52,084 nucleotides of DNA from Desulfosarcinaceae bacterium (GCA_030066015.1 JASJCL010000021.1:1-52084), one strand, 5' to 3'; counted from the first letter of the stretch, positions 1-8,871 are shown. Program-made: numbers and translations. Notes: generated by a model not told the origin, from the sequence alone.

Positions 1-80
1 CAGGCTGTCACCGCCATCTCGCCCATGCCGTGGCTTGCCAGGGTCCGTGCGACCTGCCCAGCTCGAGAGCTTCATAGACG
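1..80. other. Window edge, no supported gene
   Basis: I find no supportable coding sequence here. Short open frames exist on both strands but none has a start with a ribosome binding site or a recognisable product. The stretch could hold the end of an unseen neighbouring gene. Confidence 0.3.
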
Positions 81-166
81 GAGACCATCTCGAACAGAGA
101 CCATCTCGAACAGAGACCATCTCAGCCAGAGACCATCTCAACAAGAGACCATCTCAACAAGAGACC
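81..166. repeat. Five 16-bp tandem repeats upstream of the arsR-like gene
   Basis: Five contiguous 16-bp units (81-96, 97-112, 113-128, 129-144, 145-160) and a 6-bp partial unit share the core GAGACCATCTC, followed by a variable 5-bp tail. Each core is itself an imperfect palindrome (GAGA-CCA-TCTC). The array ends 10 bp before the -35 element of the promoter for the ArsR-type regulator. There are no spacers, so it is not a CRISPR array. It could be a slippage-prone array or a set of binding sites; its role is unknown. Confidence 0.85.
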
Positions 167-175
167 TTTTCCCGC

Positions 176-237
176 TTGACAGGGTCGAGACGGGCCCTAA
201 TATTTAACCATACTGTTAATTAAACACTTGGTTAAAT
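176..237 (+). promoter_or_regulatory. Sigma70-type promoter with inverted-repeat operator
   Basis: A full-consensus -35 (TTGACA, 176-181) and a near-consensus -10 (TAATAT, 198-203) are separated by 16 bp. Perfect 9-bp inverted arms, ATTTAACCA at 202-210 and TGGTTAAAT at 229-237, overlap the -10 and run up to the start codon at 239. The arrangement fits autorepression by the ArsR-type protein encoded just downstream, which is typical of the family. There is little room for a ribosome binding site, so the transcript may have a very short leader. Confidence 0.75.
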
Positions 238-238
238 A

Positions 239-586
239 ATGGCATCCGATCCCCAGCAACTCAATCTGGTTTTTTCAGCCCTGGCAGACCCCACCCGCCG
301 GCGGATTGTCGAACGGCTCGCTGCCGGCCAGAGGACGGCCGGCGATCTGGCCGAGCCCTTCGGGATCTCCAAACCCGCCATCTCCAGGCACCTCAAGATC
401 CTGGAGAGGGCCGGGCTGATCCTTCGTCATCGTTCGGCCCAGCGTCACCTGTTCGAGCTCAGCCCGGCTGCCCTGGACCAGGCCGCCCGGTGGATCCGCA
501 CCTATCGTCATTTCTGGGAAGCCCAACTGGATGCCCTGGGCCGTTTCATCGACCCATCCAACACCACCGACCCAAAAAGGGGGTAG
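239..586 (+). CDS. ArsR/SmtB-family transcriptional repressor (SdpR-like)
   Basis: A 115-residue winged-helix DNA-binding protein. The N-terminal part reads LADPTRRRIVERL, followed by a helix-turn-helix with the recognition helix SKPAISRHLKILERAGLI, which is the ArsR-family hallmark. The metal-binding cysteine pair of the arsenic and cadmium sensors is absent; this matches the non-metal SdpR-type group usually paired with an SRPBCC protein. The next gene starts three bases after the stop and is exactly such a partner. It probably represses its own two-gene operon through the inverted repeat at 202-237. The inducing signal cannot be deduced. Confidence 0.9.
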   Translation: MASDPQQLNLVFSALADPTRRRIVERLAAGQRTAGDLAEPFGISKPAISRHLKILERAGLILRHRSAQRHLFELSPAALDQAARWIRTYRHFWEAQLDALGRFIDPSNTTDPKRG

Positions 587-589
587 CGC

Positions 590-1057
590 ATGAACACCAC
601 CACAACCGAGGTAGAGGCCCACACCCTTACCATTTCCCGTGATTTTCCCGCCGACCGTAAGCGGATGTTCCAGGCTTGGACAGATCCTGAAATGCTGACC
701 CGCTGGTTCGGCCCCCCCGGTGTCACGACGCTGGAAGCCGCCGTGGATCTGCGGGCAGGCGGCGAGTACCGGCTAACGATGCGGGAGCCCGGCGGCGAGA
801 TCATCGTCCACGGCGGCGTCTACCGGGAGATCGTCCCGCCCGAAAAGCTCGTCTTCACCTGGGTTCTCGCGGGGCAGGCGTGCGAGGGCAGCGCTGGGTT
901 CCACGCCGAGACGGTGGTCACGCTCACTTTTGCCGCGTTGGAAAAGGGCACTCGGCTGACCCTGACGCACGAGTTTTTGCCCACGGAAATCTCGCGGACC
1001 GCCCATGCCGCGGGCTGGGAGGGAAGTTTAACCCGCCTGTTGGAAACCGTGGCCTAA
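590..1057 (+). CDS. SRPBCC (AHSA1/START-like) domain protein
   Basis: 155 residues with the activator of Hsp90 ATPase homologue 1-like fold signature: an N-terminal segment with FPADRKRMFQAWTDPE, the ARWFGPPG-like strand (TRWFGPPG), and the C-terminal GWEGSLTRLLETV helix. These helix-grip proteins bind hydrophobic ligands in a deep pocket. It begins three bases after the ArsR-type gene, so the two are translationally linked. In such pairs the SRPBCC protein is often thought to bind or process the compound sensed by the regulator; here the ligand is unknown. Confidence 0.88.
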   Translation: MNTTTTEVEAHTLTISRDFPADRKRMFQAWTDPEMLTRWFGPPGVTTLEAAVDLRAGGEYRLTMREPGGEIIVHGGVYREIVPPEKLVFTWVLAGQACEGSAGFHAETVVTLTFAALEKGTRLTLTHEFLPTEISRTAHAAGWEGSLTRLLETVA

Positions 1058-1088
1058 AGCGCTCCTCGAGGAGAAGATGGGGTGGCGA

Positions 1089-1583
1089 TCAACCGGCCAC
1101 CGGCGGGGATGCGGCAATGTCGACCACCTCGGCACCGGTAAATTGAATCAGTTCGGCGGTGGTCAGGCGCATCATGGTATCACCGTCCCCTCCTCCGCCG
1201 TAGACCGCCTCAAACCGGAGGACCCCCTTGTCCACCAGGGTGCGCAGAGCCCGTCGATGACCAAAGGGCGGCATGCTGCCCACGCTGAAGCCGGTGGCGG
1301 CGAGCGCCTGTGCGGGGTCGGCAAACTTCACCCGTTTGCGACCGACACCCAAAGCGACGCCCAGCTTCTTGCGGTCGACGCGTCCCAGGCCGTTGGTGAT
1401 CACCAGCAGGGGCAGGTCGTGGAGCATAAAGACAAGGCTTTTTATGATCTGCTCATTCGCCACCCCCAGCGCCCGGGCGGCGTCATTCACCGTGGCAGTC
1501 GGTTGGGAGAGTGGCAGGATGGTGGCCGTGAGGCCGTGGGTGGCGATGAACCGTTCCAGGTCGTTGGCGTTTCGGGGCGGCAT
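1089..1583 (-). CDS. YbaK/EbsC-type aminoacyl-tRNA deacylase
   Basis: About 164 residues of the YbaK/prolyl-tRNA editing superfamily, which hydrolyse mischarged Cys- or Ala-tRNAPro in trans. Visible hallmarks are the AARALGVANEQIIKSLVF segment, in which the K is the usual substrate-contacting lysine, the LGRVDRKKLG strand and the late GSMPPFGHRR motif. I chose the ATG at 1583 because a GGGG-type ribosome binding site sits about 8 bases before it; an upstream in-frame ATG at 1601 has no such site. The gene is convergent with the SRPBCC gene and probably monocistronic. Confidence 0.85.
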   Translation of the reverse strand: MPPRNANDLERFIATHGLTATILPLSQPTATVNDAARALGVANEQIIKSLVFMLHDLPLLVITNGLGRVDRKKLGVALGVGRKRVKFADPAQALAATGFSVGSMPPFGHRRALRTLVDKGVLRFEAVYGGGGDGDTMMRLTTAELIQFTGAEVVDIAASPPVAG

Positions 1584-1773
1584 GCGGGGATCCCCTTTCA
1601 TCGGGCGTTACATCACAGCGGAGCGCTCGGCTCCGTGCATATCACAGCTGGCGATGATCCCCAACCACCAGGGAATTCGGTCCATGCGTGCCGCATGCCA
1701 CCGCTGGGTGGAGGTGAAGGGGCCGGCGGGAGGCGGCTTGCGGCGATTTGGGGCGAATGTCGGACGGGGAAAC

Positions 1774-1799
1774 GCCCGGGCGGATATCACCGCCCGGGC
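1774..1799 (-). terminator. Strong hairpin just after the BCCT transporter gene
   Basis: Perfect 10-bp inverted repeat (GCCCGGGCGG and its complement) with a 6-base loop, starting 11 bases beyond the stop of the minus-strand transporter. On the minus strand it is followed only by a short GTTT, so it is a terminator-like or 3'-end-stabilising hairpin rather than a textbook intrinsic terminator. Confidence 0.6.
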
Positions 1800-1809
1800 C
1801 TAGATGATG

Positions 1810-3405
1810 TCACATCGTTTCCCGGACAGGCCGAGCGGACCCGGCGTCGTAGCTGGCCAGGTTCTCACTGCGCACGCCCAGATAGAGGCTGATGCACATC
1901 ACGATCATGACAGCGGTAAAGGGCAGCCCCACAGAGACCGCAATGGCCTGGATGGCCCCGAGTGCGTCGGCCCCCCCGCCAATGAGCAGCGCGGCGGCGA
2001 TGGCGCCCTCCATCGTGGCCCAGAACACCCGCTGGGGCACGGGCGCGTCCAATTTGCCGCCGGCGGTGATGGAATCGACCACCAGGGAGCCGGAATCGGA
2101 GGAGGTCACGAAGAAGACCAGGACCAGAATGATCCCGAAGAAACTGGTGATGGTGGTCAGCGGCAGGTTGGCCAGCATCTGGAACATGGCCAGGGATACC
2201 TCGCCGAGACCCTCGGTCAGCGCGCCGATCTCTCCCTGAATCTGCAGCAGGGCGTTGCCGCCGAACGCCTGCATCCAGATGACGGTCAGGATGGTGGGCA
2301 CCAGCAGAACGGCGGTCAAAAATTCACGGATGGTGCGGCCCTTGGAGATGCGGGCGATGAACATGCCGACGAAGGGGGCCCAGGAGATCCACCAGGCCCA
2401 GTAGAAGACGGTCCAGCCTTTGTAGAATTTGTCGTCCACGCGCCCGACCCAGTTGCTCAGTGGAATAATGTACTCGATGTAGGCCAGGGTGGTTTTGCCC
2501 AAGCCGACAAAAAAATGGATGAAGGAGCCGGTGAGGATGACGAAGAAGAGAAGGATGACGGCCAAGACCATGTTGAAGTTGCTGAGCACCTTCACGCCCC
2601 CGTGGAGCCCGCGCACCACCGAGATGACGGCCACACCGGTGACCGCGGCGATGATGAACACCTGGAGGCTGATGGTGGCCTCGATGCCAAAGAGAAAATT
2701 GAGGCCGCTGGAAGCCTGCTGCGCGCCGAAGCCCAGCGAGGTGGCCAGGCCGAAGATGGTGGCCATGACAGCGATCACGTCGATGATGTCGCCGGGCAGC
2801 CGCCAGGTCTTCTCCCCCAGCAGCGGGTAGAAGGTGGAGCGAATCGTCAAGGGCAGCCCTTTGTTGAAGGCGAAGAATGCCAGGGCCAGAGCGGTAACGG
2901 CGTAAATGGCCCAGGGATGCAGCCCCCAGTGAAACATGGTGGCCCCCATGGCGGCCTGGGCCGCCTCCGGGGTGCGCGCGGCCACGTTGAGGGGGGTGCC
3001 CCACCAGTCGGTGTAGTAGGCCACCGGCTCGGCCACACTCCAGAACATCAACCCGATCCCCATCCCGGCAGCGAAGAGCATGGCGAACCAGGAGAGCCGC
3101 GAAAATTCCGGTTCGGCCCCAGGTCCGCCCAGCCGGATCCTGCCCACCGGTAAGGCGATCAACACCAGGCTGAAGAGCACGAAGATGTTGCCCGAGATCA
3201 TGAAGAACCAGTCGAAATTGTCAATGGTCCAGCCTTTGGTGGCGTCGAAGATCTTCTTGGCACCGGCAGGATTGATCAGGGTGGAGATTACGAACAGCAC
3301 GACCAAAATCGCCGATACGAAGAATACCGGGTTGTGCATGTCCATGCCCCATTTCCTGATGTTATCCTGCCCCGCCTGGTAGCTGGTGGTGTACTTTCCT
3401 CCCAT
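1810..3405 (-). CDS. BCCT-family betaine/carnitine/choline transporter
   Basis: 531 residues with about twelve hydrophobic segments. The family signature is clear: the glycine-rich unwound helix GMGIGLMFWSVAEP, containing the G-M-G substrate motif, and the tryptophan-rich stretch FYWAWWISWAPFVGMFI followed by ARISKGRTIREF. BCCT proteins import quaternary ammonium compounds by Na+ or H+ symport or by exchange. There is no long acidic or basic osmosensing tail, so uptake for catabolism is more likely than osmotic control. The ATG is preceded by AAAGGAGG. It sits downstream of an MttB-family methyltransferase gene, consistent with delivery of a methylated amine. Confidence 0.93.
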   Translation of the reverse strand: MGGKYTTSYQAGQDNIRKWGMDMHNPVFFVSAILVVLFVISTLINPAGAKKIFDATKGWTIDNFDWFFMISGNIFVLFSLVLIALPVGRIRLGGPGAEPEFSRLSWFAMLFAAGMGIGLMFWSVAEPVAYYTDWWGTPLNVAARTPEAAQAAMGATMFHWGLHPWAIYAVTALALAFFAFNKGLPLTIRSTFYPLLGEKTWRLPGDIIDVIAVMATIFGLATSLGFGAQQASSGLNFLFGIEATISLQVFIIAAVTGVAVISVVRGLHGGVKVLSNFNMVLAVILLFFVILTGSFIHFFVGLGKTTLAYIEYIIPLSNWVGRVDDKFYKGWTVFYWAWWISWAPFVGMFIARISKGRTIREFLTAVLLVPTILTVIWMQAFGGNALLQIQGEIGALTEGLGEVSLAMFQMLANLPLTTITSFFGIILVLVFFVTSSDSGSLVVDSITAGGKLDAPVPQRVFWATMEGAIAAALLIGGGADALGAIQAIAVSVGLPFTAVMIVMCISLYLGVRSENLASYDAGSARPVRETM

Positions 3406-3594
3406 GGTTGCCCTCCTTTGGATGAAGCGGGTCGCGGTGATGGTATCCGGCCCCGGATCGTCGGATTCCCGTTGCCGGTTTCATGGCTGCGGAGATGATG
3501 GGTCTGCCCCTCGTCGGAAAGGGCATGCGACACAGCTATGATGTTAAGGAGTTAAGAACGGTTGGTACCCGGCTGCCCCTGCCGTGGTTCATCC

Positions 3595-3623
3595 TCTGTA
3601 GACAACCCCAAGATTGATGTCAA
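3595..3623 (-). promoter_or_regulatory. Putative promoter of the BCCT transporter gene
   Basis: Read on the minus strand, TTGACA (3623-3618) and TACAGA (3600-3595) are 17 bp apart inside a 320-bp gap, about 190 bp upstream of the transporter ATG. An A/T-rich tract at 3625-3700 lies upstream like an UP element. The palindrome TTGATGTCAA overlaps the -35 and shares its TTGA/TCAA core with the palindrome at 9776-9790, so a GntR-type protein might bind both. That link is speculative. Confidence 0.45.
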
Positions 3624-3726
3624 CAATTAATTAAAATTCAATCAAAAAATATAATTAGAATTTAACTTATCATCAATTCAAAAGTTTAATTCTGATTTTT
3701 TCAACATCACTCTGGCGATACTCCCA

Positions 3727-5148
3727 TCAGGCTGCGTGCCGCTTCTGCACATAGCGACGCAGCGCCTCGTCCACGGCGGGGTCCACAGCGGGCGCCTCGT
3801 AGGTATGGAGGATCTCCTTCCAACGGGCGTTGGCCCGCTGGGCCATCCTCTGGGAGCCGCCCTCCTCCCACATGACGAAAGTGCCGCGCTCCTCCAGCAG
3901 GGGTTGATAGAACTCCTTGCGGAAATTCTGAAAGGTGTGCATCTGGGTGAGGAACTCGCCCCCCGGACCCACCTGGGCGATCACCTCCAACGCCAACCGC
4001 TCGGCGTCGATCTGCGCCCCCCGACGAATACGCTTGCACATGCCGCAGATCTCATCGTCGATGATGAACTTCTCGTAGGAGGCCACCATGTATCCCTCCA
4101 GGATACCGGCCGCATGGAGAACGAAGTGGATGCCGCTCATGCTGGCCATGAGCAGACTCATCATGGACTCCAGCCCGGCCTGGGCGTCGGGAAACTTGGC
4201 GTCGGTGATGGCCCCCCCCCCTCTCGAGGGGATGCCGTAGAAGCGGGCCATCTGGGCGGTGGCCGCCGTATTGACGGCCATCTCGGGGGCCCCCACGCTG
4301 AGCGTGCCGTAGCGCATGGCGGCGCTGGAGCTGGAGCCGGAGAAGACCACTGGCGTGCCGGGACGAATCAGTTGGGTGAGAACGATGCCGGCCAGGATTT
4401 CGGCGTTCTGCACCACCAGAGTGCCCTCCATCGTGACCGGGGAGGTGGCACCGGCGATACTGAGGGAGGAGATCAGTTGGGGCATGCCGGCCTCGGCGTA
4501 GGCCATGATGGCCCCTAACATGCGATCGTCGAACCCAAGGGGGGTGCGTGAACAGAGGATGCTGATCATGGGCGGACGTTCGGCCAGCTCCGCCTCGCTT
4601 ACCCCGAAGAGGATGGCGGCCATCTCGATGGTCTCGCGGGCCGCCTCGGCACCGATAGCGCCCCCCATAAAGGGGCGGTCCGAAAAGCGCATGGCGGCGT
4701 ACAGCATCTCCGCGTTGCGGGCCTCAGGGGGGATATCGTTGGGTTCGGCCATCATGCCGCCGGTGATGTCCAGGTTCTGACTGGCGTGGCCCAACTTGAC
4801 GAAGTTGGTGAAATCGTCGAGCGTCGACGTGCGCCGCCCCTGATCCAGATCGGTGACGAAGGGCGGGCCATAACAGGGGAGATAGGCGATCTGGTCGCCG
4901 CCGATGACAACGTTGCGCTCGGGGTTGCGGCCATGGAGGGTAAACTCCGACGGCGCCTTGGCGACCATCTCCTCGACGAGGTCGGGATCGAAGAAGACCC
5001 TTTCGCCCTCGATCCGGCAGCCGGCCTTTGCCAGCACCTCAAGGGCCGGGGCGTAGCTGAAATCCACCCCCACCGCCTGCATCACCTTCATGGTGGCCGC
5101 ATGGATCTGGCGCAGATCCTCCGCCCCGAAGTATTCGAATCGCTGCAT
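3727..5148 (-). CDS. MttB/MtgB-superfamily (non-pyrrolysine) methylamine:corrinoid methyltransferase
   Basis: 473 residues of the trimethylamine methyltransferase superfamily (COG5598), a TIM-barrel family that moves a methyl group from a methylated amine to a corrinoid protein. The frame is uninterrupted, so the amber-encoded pyrrolysine of true MttB is absent, as in glycine-betaine and proline-betaine demethylases (MtgB, MtpB). Characteristic stretches include YLPCYGPPFVTDLDQGRR near residue 90 and VFSGSSSSAAMRYGTLSVGA near residue 270. Neighbours encode a BCCT transporter, a sarcosine-oxidase-like flavoprotein and an aldehyde oxidoreductase, which supports a quaternary-amine substrate. No corrinoid protein gene is present in the window, so the acceptor must be encoded elsewhere. 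Confidence 0.88.
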   Translation of the reverse strand: MQRFEYFGAEDLRQIHAATMKVMQAVGVDFSYAPALEVLAKAGCRIEGERVFFDPDLVEEMVAKAPSEFTLHGRNPERNVVIGGDQIAYLPCYGPPFVTDLDQGRRTSTLDDFTNFVKLGHASQNLDITGGMMAEPNDIPPEARNAEMLYAAMRFSDRPFMGGAIGAEAARETIEMAAILFGVSEAELAERPPMISILCSRTPLGFDDRMLGAIMAYAEAGMPQLISSLSIAGATSPVTMEGTLVVQNAEILAGIVLTQLIRPGTPVVFSGSSSSAAMRYGTLSVGAPEMAVNTAATAQMARFYGIPSRGGGAITDAKFPDAQAGLESMMSLLMASMSGIHFVLHAAGILEGYMVASYEKFIIDDEICGMCKRIRRGAQIDAERLALEVIAQVGPGGEFLTQMHTFQNFRKEFYQPLLEERGTFVMWEEGGSQRMAQRANARWKEILHTYEAPAVDPAVDEALRRYVQKRHAA

Positions 5149-5226
5149 GTCTTACCTGCCTAAACTGCGCCGGTGACAGCACGCCTCACCGGCCGCCTGA
5201 AAAAGGTTTTAGACCGCATCCCTACG

Positions 5227-6438
5227 TCAATGGCGTCCCCGCATGAAGGCGCCCGGCGCCGCAGTGACCCCCTCGGCGAAGCGGCTGAAGCGCAAGGGGT
5301 TTGACTTGGGATCCATTCGTCCGGTGATCATGTCGCAGGTCCAGCGCCCGGCGGCGGCGGAGAGCATCACCCCCGGCCAGTAAGCGCAGTTGAGGTGGAA
5401 ACCGGGAATCCCGGCGACCGGTCCGAGGATGGGCTGGTCGTCGGGGGAATGAACGTACTGACCGGCATAGACCGAAAGATCGTCCTGCTTGAGATCCTCT
5501 ACCACCTCCATCCAAAAGGGGCTGAGGCGGGCCACCTTCTCCAGGTTCATGGCGGGGAAATCCCAGTCCCCCTGCGGGTTTTCCATGGGATCGCTGCGTT
5601 GCTCCTCCGGGTCGTGCCAGCCGAGGAGAGCGCCGCCAGTCTCTGGCCGCCAGTAGGAGTCGTTGTCCACGTCCATGACGAGGGGGGCCTCCTTGGGAAT
5701 CTTGGGGTGCGGCGCCACGAAAACCCGCTGGCGCCGCATCTGGTAGATGGGCAGCTCCAGCCCCACCCAGCGGGCCACCTCAATGGCGAAAGGACCTGCG
5801 GCATTGACCACCACGCGCGTGGCGATGCGGCCCCGATCGGTAAGAACGGCGGCGACCCCCTTCCCATCGGTCTCGATACCGGTGGCCCGGGTGCGCAGAT
5901 AGAACATGGCGTGCGCGGCCGCCCGGGCGAAGCCCTGGGTCACCTCATGGGCCGAGAACCAGCCATCCTTGGCACGGTAAGCGGCCGCCTTTATCTCGGG
6001 CGAAAGCCAGGGCCAGCGTTTGAGCACCTCTTCACCGCTGAAAAACTCCGAATCGGTGACCCCCACCTTGTGGTAGCCATCCACCGTGGAACGGACATCG
6101 GCCACCGCGGCCTCGTCGGTGGTCAGAAAGAGGTAGCCGCCGTGGTGCAGATCGATCTCATACCCCTCCATACCCGTCACCTGGGCAAAGTTCTCCCAGA
6201 CCTGGATCGACTCCAGGGCCAGGGCGGCCATGGCCGGTTCCGTGAACTGCGCCCGGAAGCTCTCGATGGAAGCGGTGGTGGTCAGGGTCGACAAGCCGTC
6301 GCGCATCTCCACGAGAATGGTCTTCAAGCCGGCCCGCGACAGCCAGAAGGCGGTGGCGACGCCAATTATGCCGCCGCCGATCACGACGGCGTCGGCGCTC
6401 TTGTTGGCGAAGGGTTCTGGGGTCAGGATTTTTCGCAT
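5227..6438 (-). CDS. FAD-dependent amine oxidoreductase (DAO / sarcosine oxidase beta-like)
   Basis: 403 residues of the D-amino-acid oxidase/glycine oxidase family. A Rossmann FAD-binding site VVIGGGIIGVATAFWL lies close to the N-terminus, then an acidic residue (VEMRDG) for the ribose. The C-terminal half has the usual DDQPILGPVAGIPGFHLNCAYWPGVMLSAAAG cap, here split between the flavin-contacting strands. Relatives oxidise N-methyl amino acids such as sarcosine or dimethylglycine to formaldehyde and the demethylated amine. I chose the ATG at 6438, preceded by AGGAAGGACGAG, over an in-frame GTG at 6459. It follows the aldehyde oxidoreductase gene by about 50 bases, suggesting one operon. Confidence 0.88.
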   Translation of the reverse strand: MRKILTPEPFANKSADAVVIGGGIIGVATAFWLSRAGLKTILVEMRDGLSTLTTTASIESFRAQFTEPAMAALALESIQVWENFAQVTGMEGYEIDLHHGGYLFLTTDEAAVADVRSTVDGYHKVGVTDSEFFSGEEVLKRWPWLSPEIKAAAYRAKDGWFSAHEVTQGFARAAAHAMFYLRTRATGIETDGKGVAAVLTDRGRIATRVVVNAAGPFAIEVARWVGLELPIYQMRRQRVFVAPHPKIPKEAPLVMDVDNDSYWRPETGGALLGWHDPEEQRSDPMENPQGDWDFPAMNLEKVARLSPFWMEVVEDLKQDDLSVYAGQYVHSPDDQPILGPVAGIPGFHLNCAYWPGVMLSAAAGRWTCDMITGRMDPKSNPLRFSRFAEGVTAAPGAFMRGRH

Positions 6439-6490
6439 GGTCTCGTCCTTCCTCGACACTCAGGGTTTTGATGGGCCGCCGCTGCCGGCG

Positions 6491-8416
6491 TTACCCGGCT
6501 TCGGGCCGGCAGAGCCCCATCGCGCTCAGCACATGGGCCTCGTCCGCCAGGCCCATCCGCGCATAGGTTTCCCGGGTTGGCCGCCCTTCGGCATCCCAGC
6601 CCCTTGCCCGGTAGTACCAGTCCAGCAGCCGCTCCAGCTTTTCCCGGGAGAGCAACCGCCCTTTGTTGGGCCCGCTGGTGATCGGTTCGGTGGAGAAGCG
6701 CTCGGGGGGAAAGTCCCAGGCGCGGCCGAATCCGGGCACTTCTTTGAGGGAGATGGCCCGGGTGAGGGTCCATATCCGTTCGGAAACGGCCAGCAGCTCT
6801 TCCCAGGTGCGTTTTTGTCCGGTGATACAGTGAAACAGTTTCTCGTAGTTCTCCGGCTCGAATCCCAACTCCATGAATTGGAGCCGGCAGATGCCCAGGG
6901 CATCGAAGAGGGGTCGCACGTGCTGGCTCTCGATGACGTAGTCGGCGCACTCGGGTTTGACCACCGCCTCGGGCAACTCTCTGGGGCCCTCACCGGCACT
7001 GGCGATCATCTCGTTGACATCGCTCCAGGAGCCGGCCAGGTCGTGTCCCACCACCCAGGCGCGCGCATGATGGGCGCCGATATCGGCCGTCATGTAGGCC
7101 AGCATCATGGAGGGTGAGTTGCGGCATTCATACCCCGACCATTCCAGCCCCTTGACGTGGATGGCGAAGCGATCCGATCCCTGCCCCGTTTTCTCCGCGG
7201 CCGCTTTAACGCCTTCGGCCAGCAGATGGCCGATCCCCTCCCGCGCCGCGATCTTGGCGAGGAGATATTCAACCGTCTCCAGTTCGCCGAAGGCGATCTC
7301 GCGGCCGATCTCCTCCCGGCCCAAAATGCCCTTCTCGTAGCACTCGATGGCCCAGGAGATGACGACGCCGGCGGAGATCGTGTCCACCCCTAGCTCGTCG
7401 CAGAGGTAGTTGGCATAGGCCACATCACTGATGGTGGGCAGCAGACAATTGCCACCGAAAAGGGCGATGGTTTCGAACTCGGGCCCCTCGACGAAGGCCT
7501 CTCCCGACTTTGTTTTGGCGTGGCCGTATTTGCCGCAAGGAGTGGGGCAGCCGTAGCACCCCTTGTCGGTGATCTTGAGCTCCTTCAAAATGGCCTTGCC
7601 GTTGATCGCCTTATGGTGCTCGCTGTATGAGCTCTGGAAATTGCGGGTGGGGAAGACACCCACCTCGTTGATGAAATCGGTGATGCCGGCGGTGCCCTCG
7701 GGCACCCACTCCTTGAAGCCCGGCTTTTGGGTCACCTTGGCGTAGGCCTCCTTACCGGCGCGGTAGGCGGCCTCCACGTCGTGCACCGGCAGGCTGCCGG
7801 TGCCCTTGATGGCGATGGCCTTGACCAGCTTTGACCCGAGAACCGCGCCGATCCCCGTGCGACCGGCCTGGCGGCCGAAATCGTGGGAGATGCAGGCATA
7901 GCGGACCAGCTTTTCGCCCGCCGGACCGATGGTGAGGATCTGGTAATCGTCACCGAGGTCCCTTTTCAATTGGGTTTCGGCGACGATGGCGCCCTGCCCC
8001 CAATACGCCTCGGCGGAGCGAATCTGCACCGAAGCGTCCTCGATGACAATGAGGCTGGGCGCCGATGCCCTGCCCGTAAGAATGAGCATATCGTAGCCAG
8101 CGTATTTCAGCTGGGGACCGAAATGCCCCCCCATGTTGCTGTCGGCATAGCCGCCGTTGGCCGGCGATTTGGCACCGAAGTGGGTCTTGCCGCTAGCCGG
8201 CAGCAGGTGGCCGCTTAGAGGGCCGGTGGCCATGATGAAGCGGTTTTCGGGATCGAAGGGCTGAATGTCGGGCAGCAGCTCATCGAAGAGGGTCTTGGCC
8301 ACAAACCCCCTTCCGCCGATGAACTTATCGGCCAGCGCCTCTGGCAGGGGTTGTTTTTGGATAGCGCCGCTGTCGAGATCGATTCTCAAAATGGTGCCTG
8401 CGTAGCCATAGCGCAT
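6491..8416 (-). CDS. Aldehyde ferredoxin oxidoreductase (tungsten/molybdopterin family)
   Basis: 641 residues, the full family length. The N-terminal pterin-binding domain has MRYGYAGTILRIDL, GGRGFVAK and TGPLSGHLLPASGK; the [4Fe-4S] ligands are C287, C290 and C294 (CYGCPTPC) plus a late cysteine near residue 507. The enzyme oxidises aldehydes to carboxylates and passes two electrons to ferredoxin in the cytoplasm. Its start codon overlaps the stop of the preceding ferredoxin gene by one base (TAATG), a tight coupling that makes that ferredoxin the likely partner. In this cluster the aldehyde might be formaldehyde, or the aldehyde made by the flavoprotein, which is inference. Confidence 0.93.
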   Translation of the reverse strand: MRYGYAGTILRIDLDSGAIQKQPLPEALADKFIGGRGFVAKTLFDELLPDIQPFDPENRFIMATGPLSGHLLPASGKTHFGAKSPANGGYADSNMGGHFGPQLKYAGYDMLILTGRASAPSLIVIEDASVQIRSAEAYWGQGAIVAETQLKRDLGDDYQILTIGPAGEKLVRYACISHDFGRQAGRTGIGAVLGSKLVKAIAIKGTGSLPVHDVEAAYRAGKEAYAKVTQKPGFKEWVPEGTAGITDFINEVGVFPTRNFQSSYSEHHKAINGKAILKELKITDKGCYGCPTPCGKYGHAKTKSGEAFVEGPEFETIALFGGNCLLPTISDVAYANYLCDELGVDTISAGVVISWAIECYEKGILGREEIGREIAFGELETVEYLLAKIAAREGIGHLLAEGVKAAAEKTGQGSDRFAIHVKGLEWSGYECRNSPSMMLAYMTADIGAHHARAWVVGHDLAGSWSDVNEMIASAGEGPRELPEAVVKPECADYVIESQHVRPLFDALGICRLQFMELGFEPENYEKLFHCITGQKRTWEELLAVSERIWTLTRAISLKEVPGFGRAWDFPPERFSTEPITSGPNKGRLLSREKLERLLDWYYRARGWDAEGRPTRETYARMGLADEAHVLSAMGLCRPEAG

Positions 8417-8826
8417 TATCCGGCCTCCTTCTGCAGCGTGTGCGATGGTGCAGTGATGATGGCCTCCCGCGGACAGATCGCGGCACAGGCCCCGCAGGCC
8501 GTGCAGATGGCCGGCTCCTCATCCTGATGGGGGGTCATGACAACCCCTTTGGGGCAGGCGTCCACACAAACCATGCAATTGATGCACGCCTCTGTATCCA
8601 CCCGATAGGCGCCATTCAATTGGGTAATGGCCTCCACCGGGCAAATCTCGGCGCACTCGCCGCATTGGTCGCACAGATCGATGCGATAATCCCCGGGCGC
8701 GGGAAACCGGCCCCGGATGCGCAAAAGCGCTTTGGCCGGATTGACCTCGCGAAAGTTCTCCAAGGCACAGGTCAAACGGCAAGTGCCGCAGCCTGAGCAG
8801 CGTTCATGTATTACCCGCAATTCCAT
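8416..8826 (-). CDS. Polyferredoxin-like protein with four [4Fe-4S] motifs
   Basis: 136 residues with four cysteine clusters: C10-x2-C13-x2-C16-x3-C20, then CDQCGECAEICP, CINCMVCVDACP and CTACGACAAICP. This is the HycB/DMSO-reductase-iron-sulfur-like arrangement commonly encoded beside aldehyde oxidoreductases, where it works as the electron-transfer subunit. There is no signal peptide, so it is cytoplasmic. It is translationally coupled to the downstream aldehyde oxidoreductase and starts about 45 bases after the GntR-type regulator gene, so it is probably the first enzymatic gene of the operon. Confidence 0.93.
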   Translation of the reverse strand: MELRVIHERCSGCGTCRLTCALENFREVNPAKALLRIRGRFPAPGDYRIDLCDQCGECAEICPVEAITQLNGAYRVDTEACINCMVCVDACPKGVVMTPHQDEEPAICTACGACAAICPREAIITAPSHTLQKEAG

Positions 8827-8871
8827 CCGAACTCTCCTTCTGACGTGGGGTTAAGAAGCATCACGCCCCCT

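Noticed and set aside
81-166. CRISPR array
   Set aside because: The repeat units are contiguous with no spacers; the same applies to the 13-bp repeats at 14817-14894.
1804-3153. Long plus-strand open frame antisense to the BCCT transporter
   Set aside because: Low-complexity Gly/His/Asp-rich translation opposite an unmistakable membrane transporter; a shadow frame.
3727-5148. Pyrrolysine in the MttB-family protein
   Set aside because: The full-length frame contains no internal TAG, so the enzyme belongs to the non-pyrrolysine branch.
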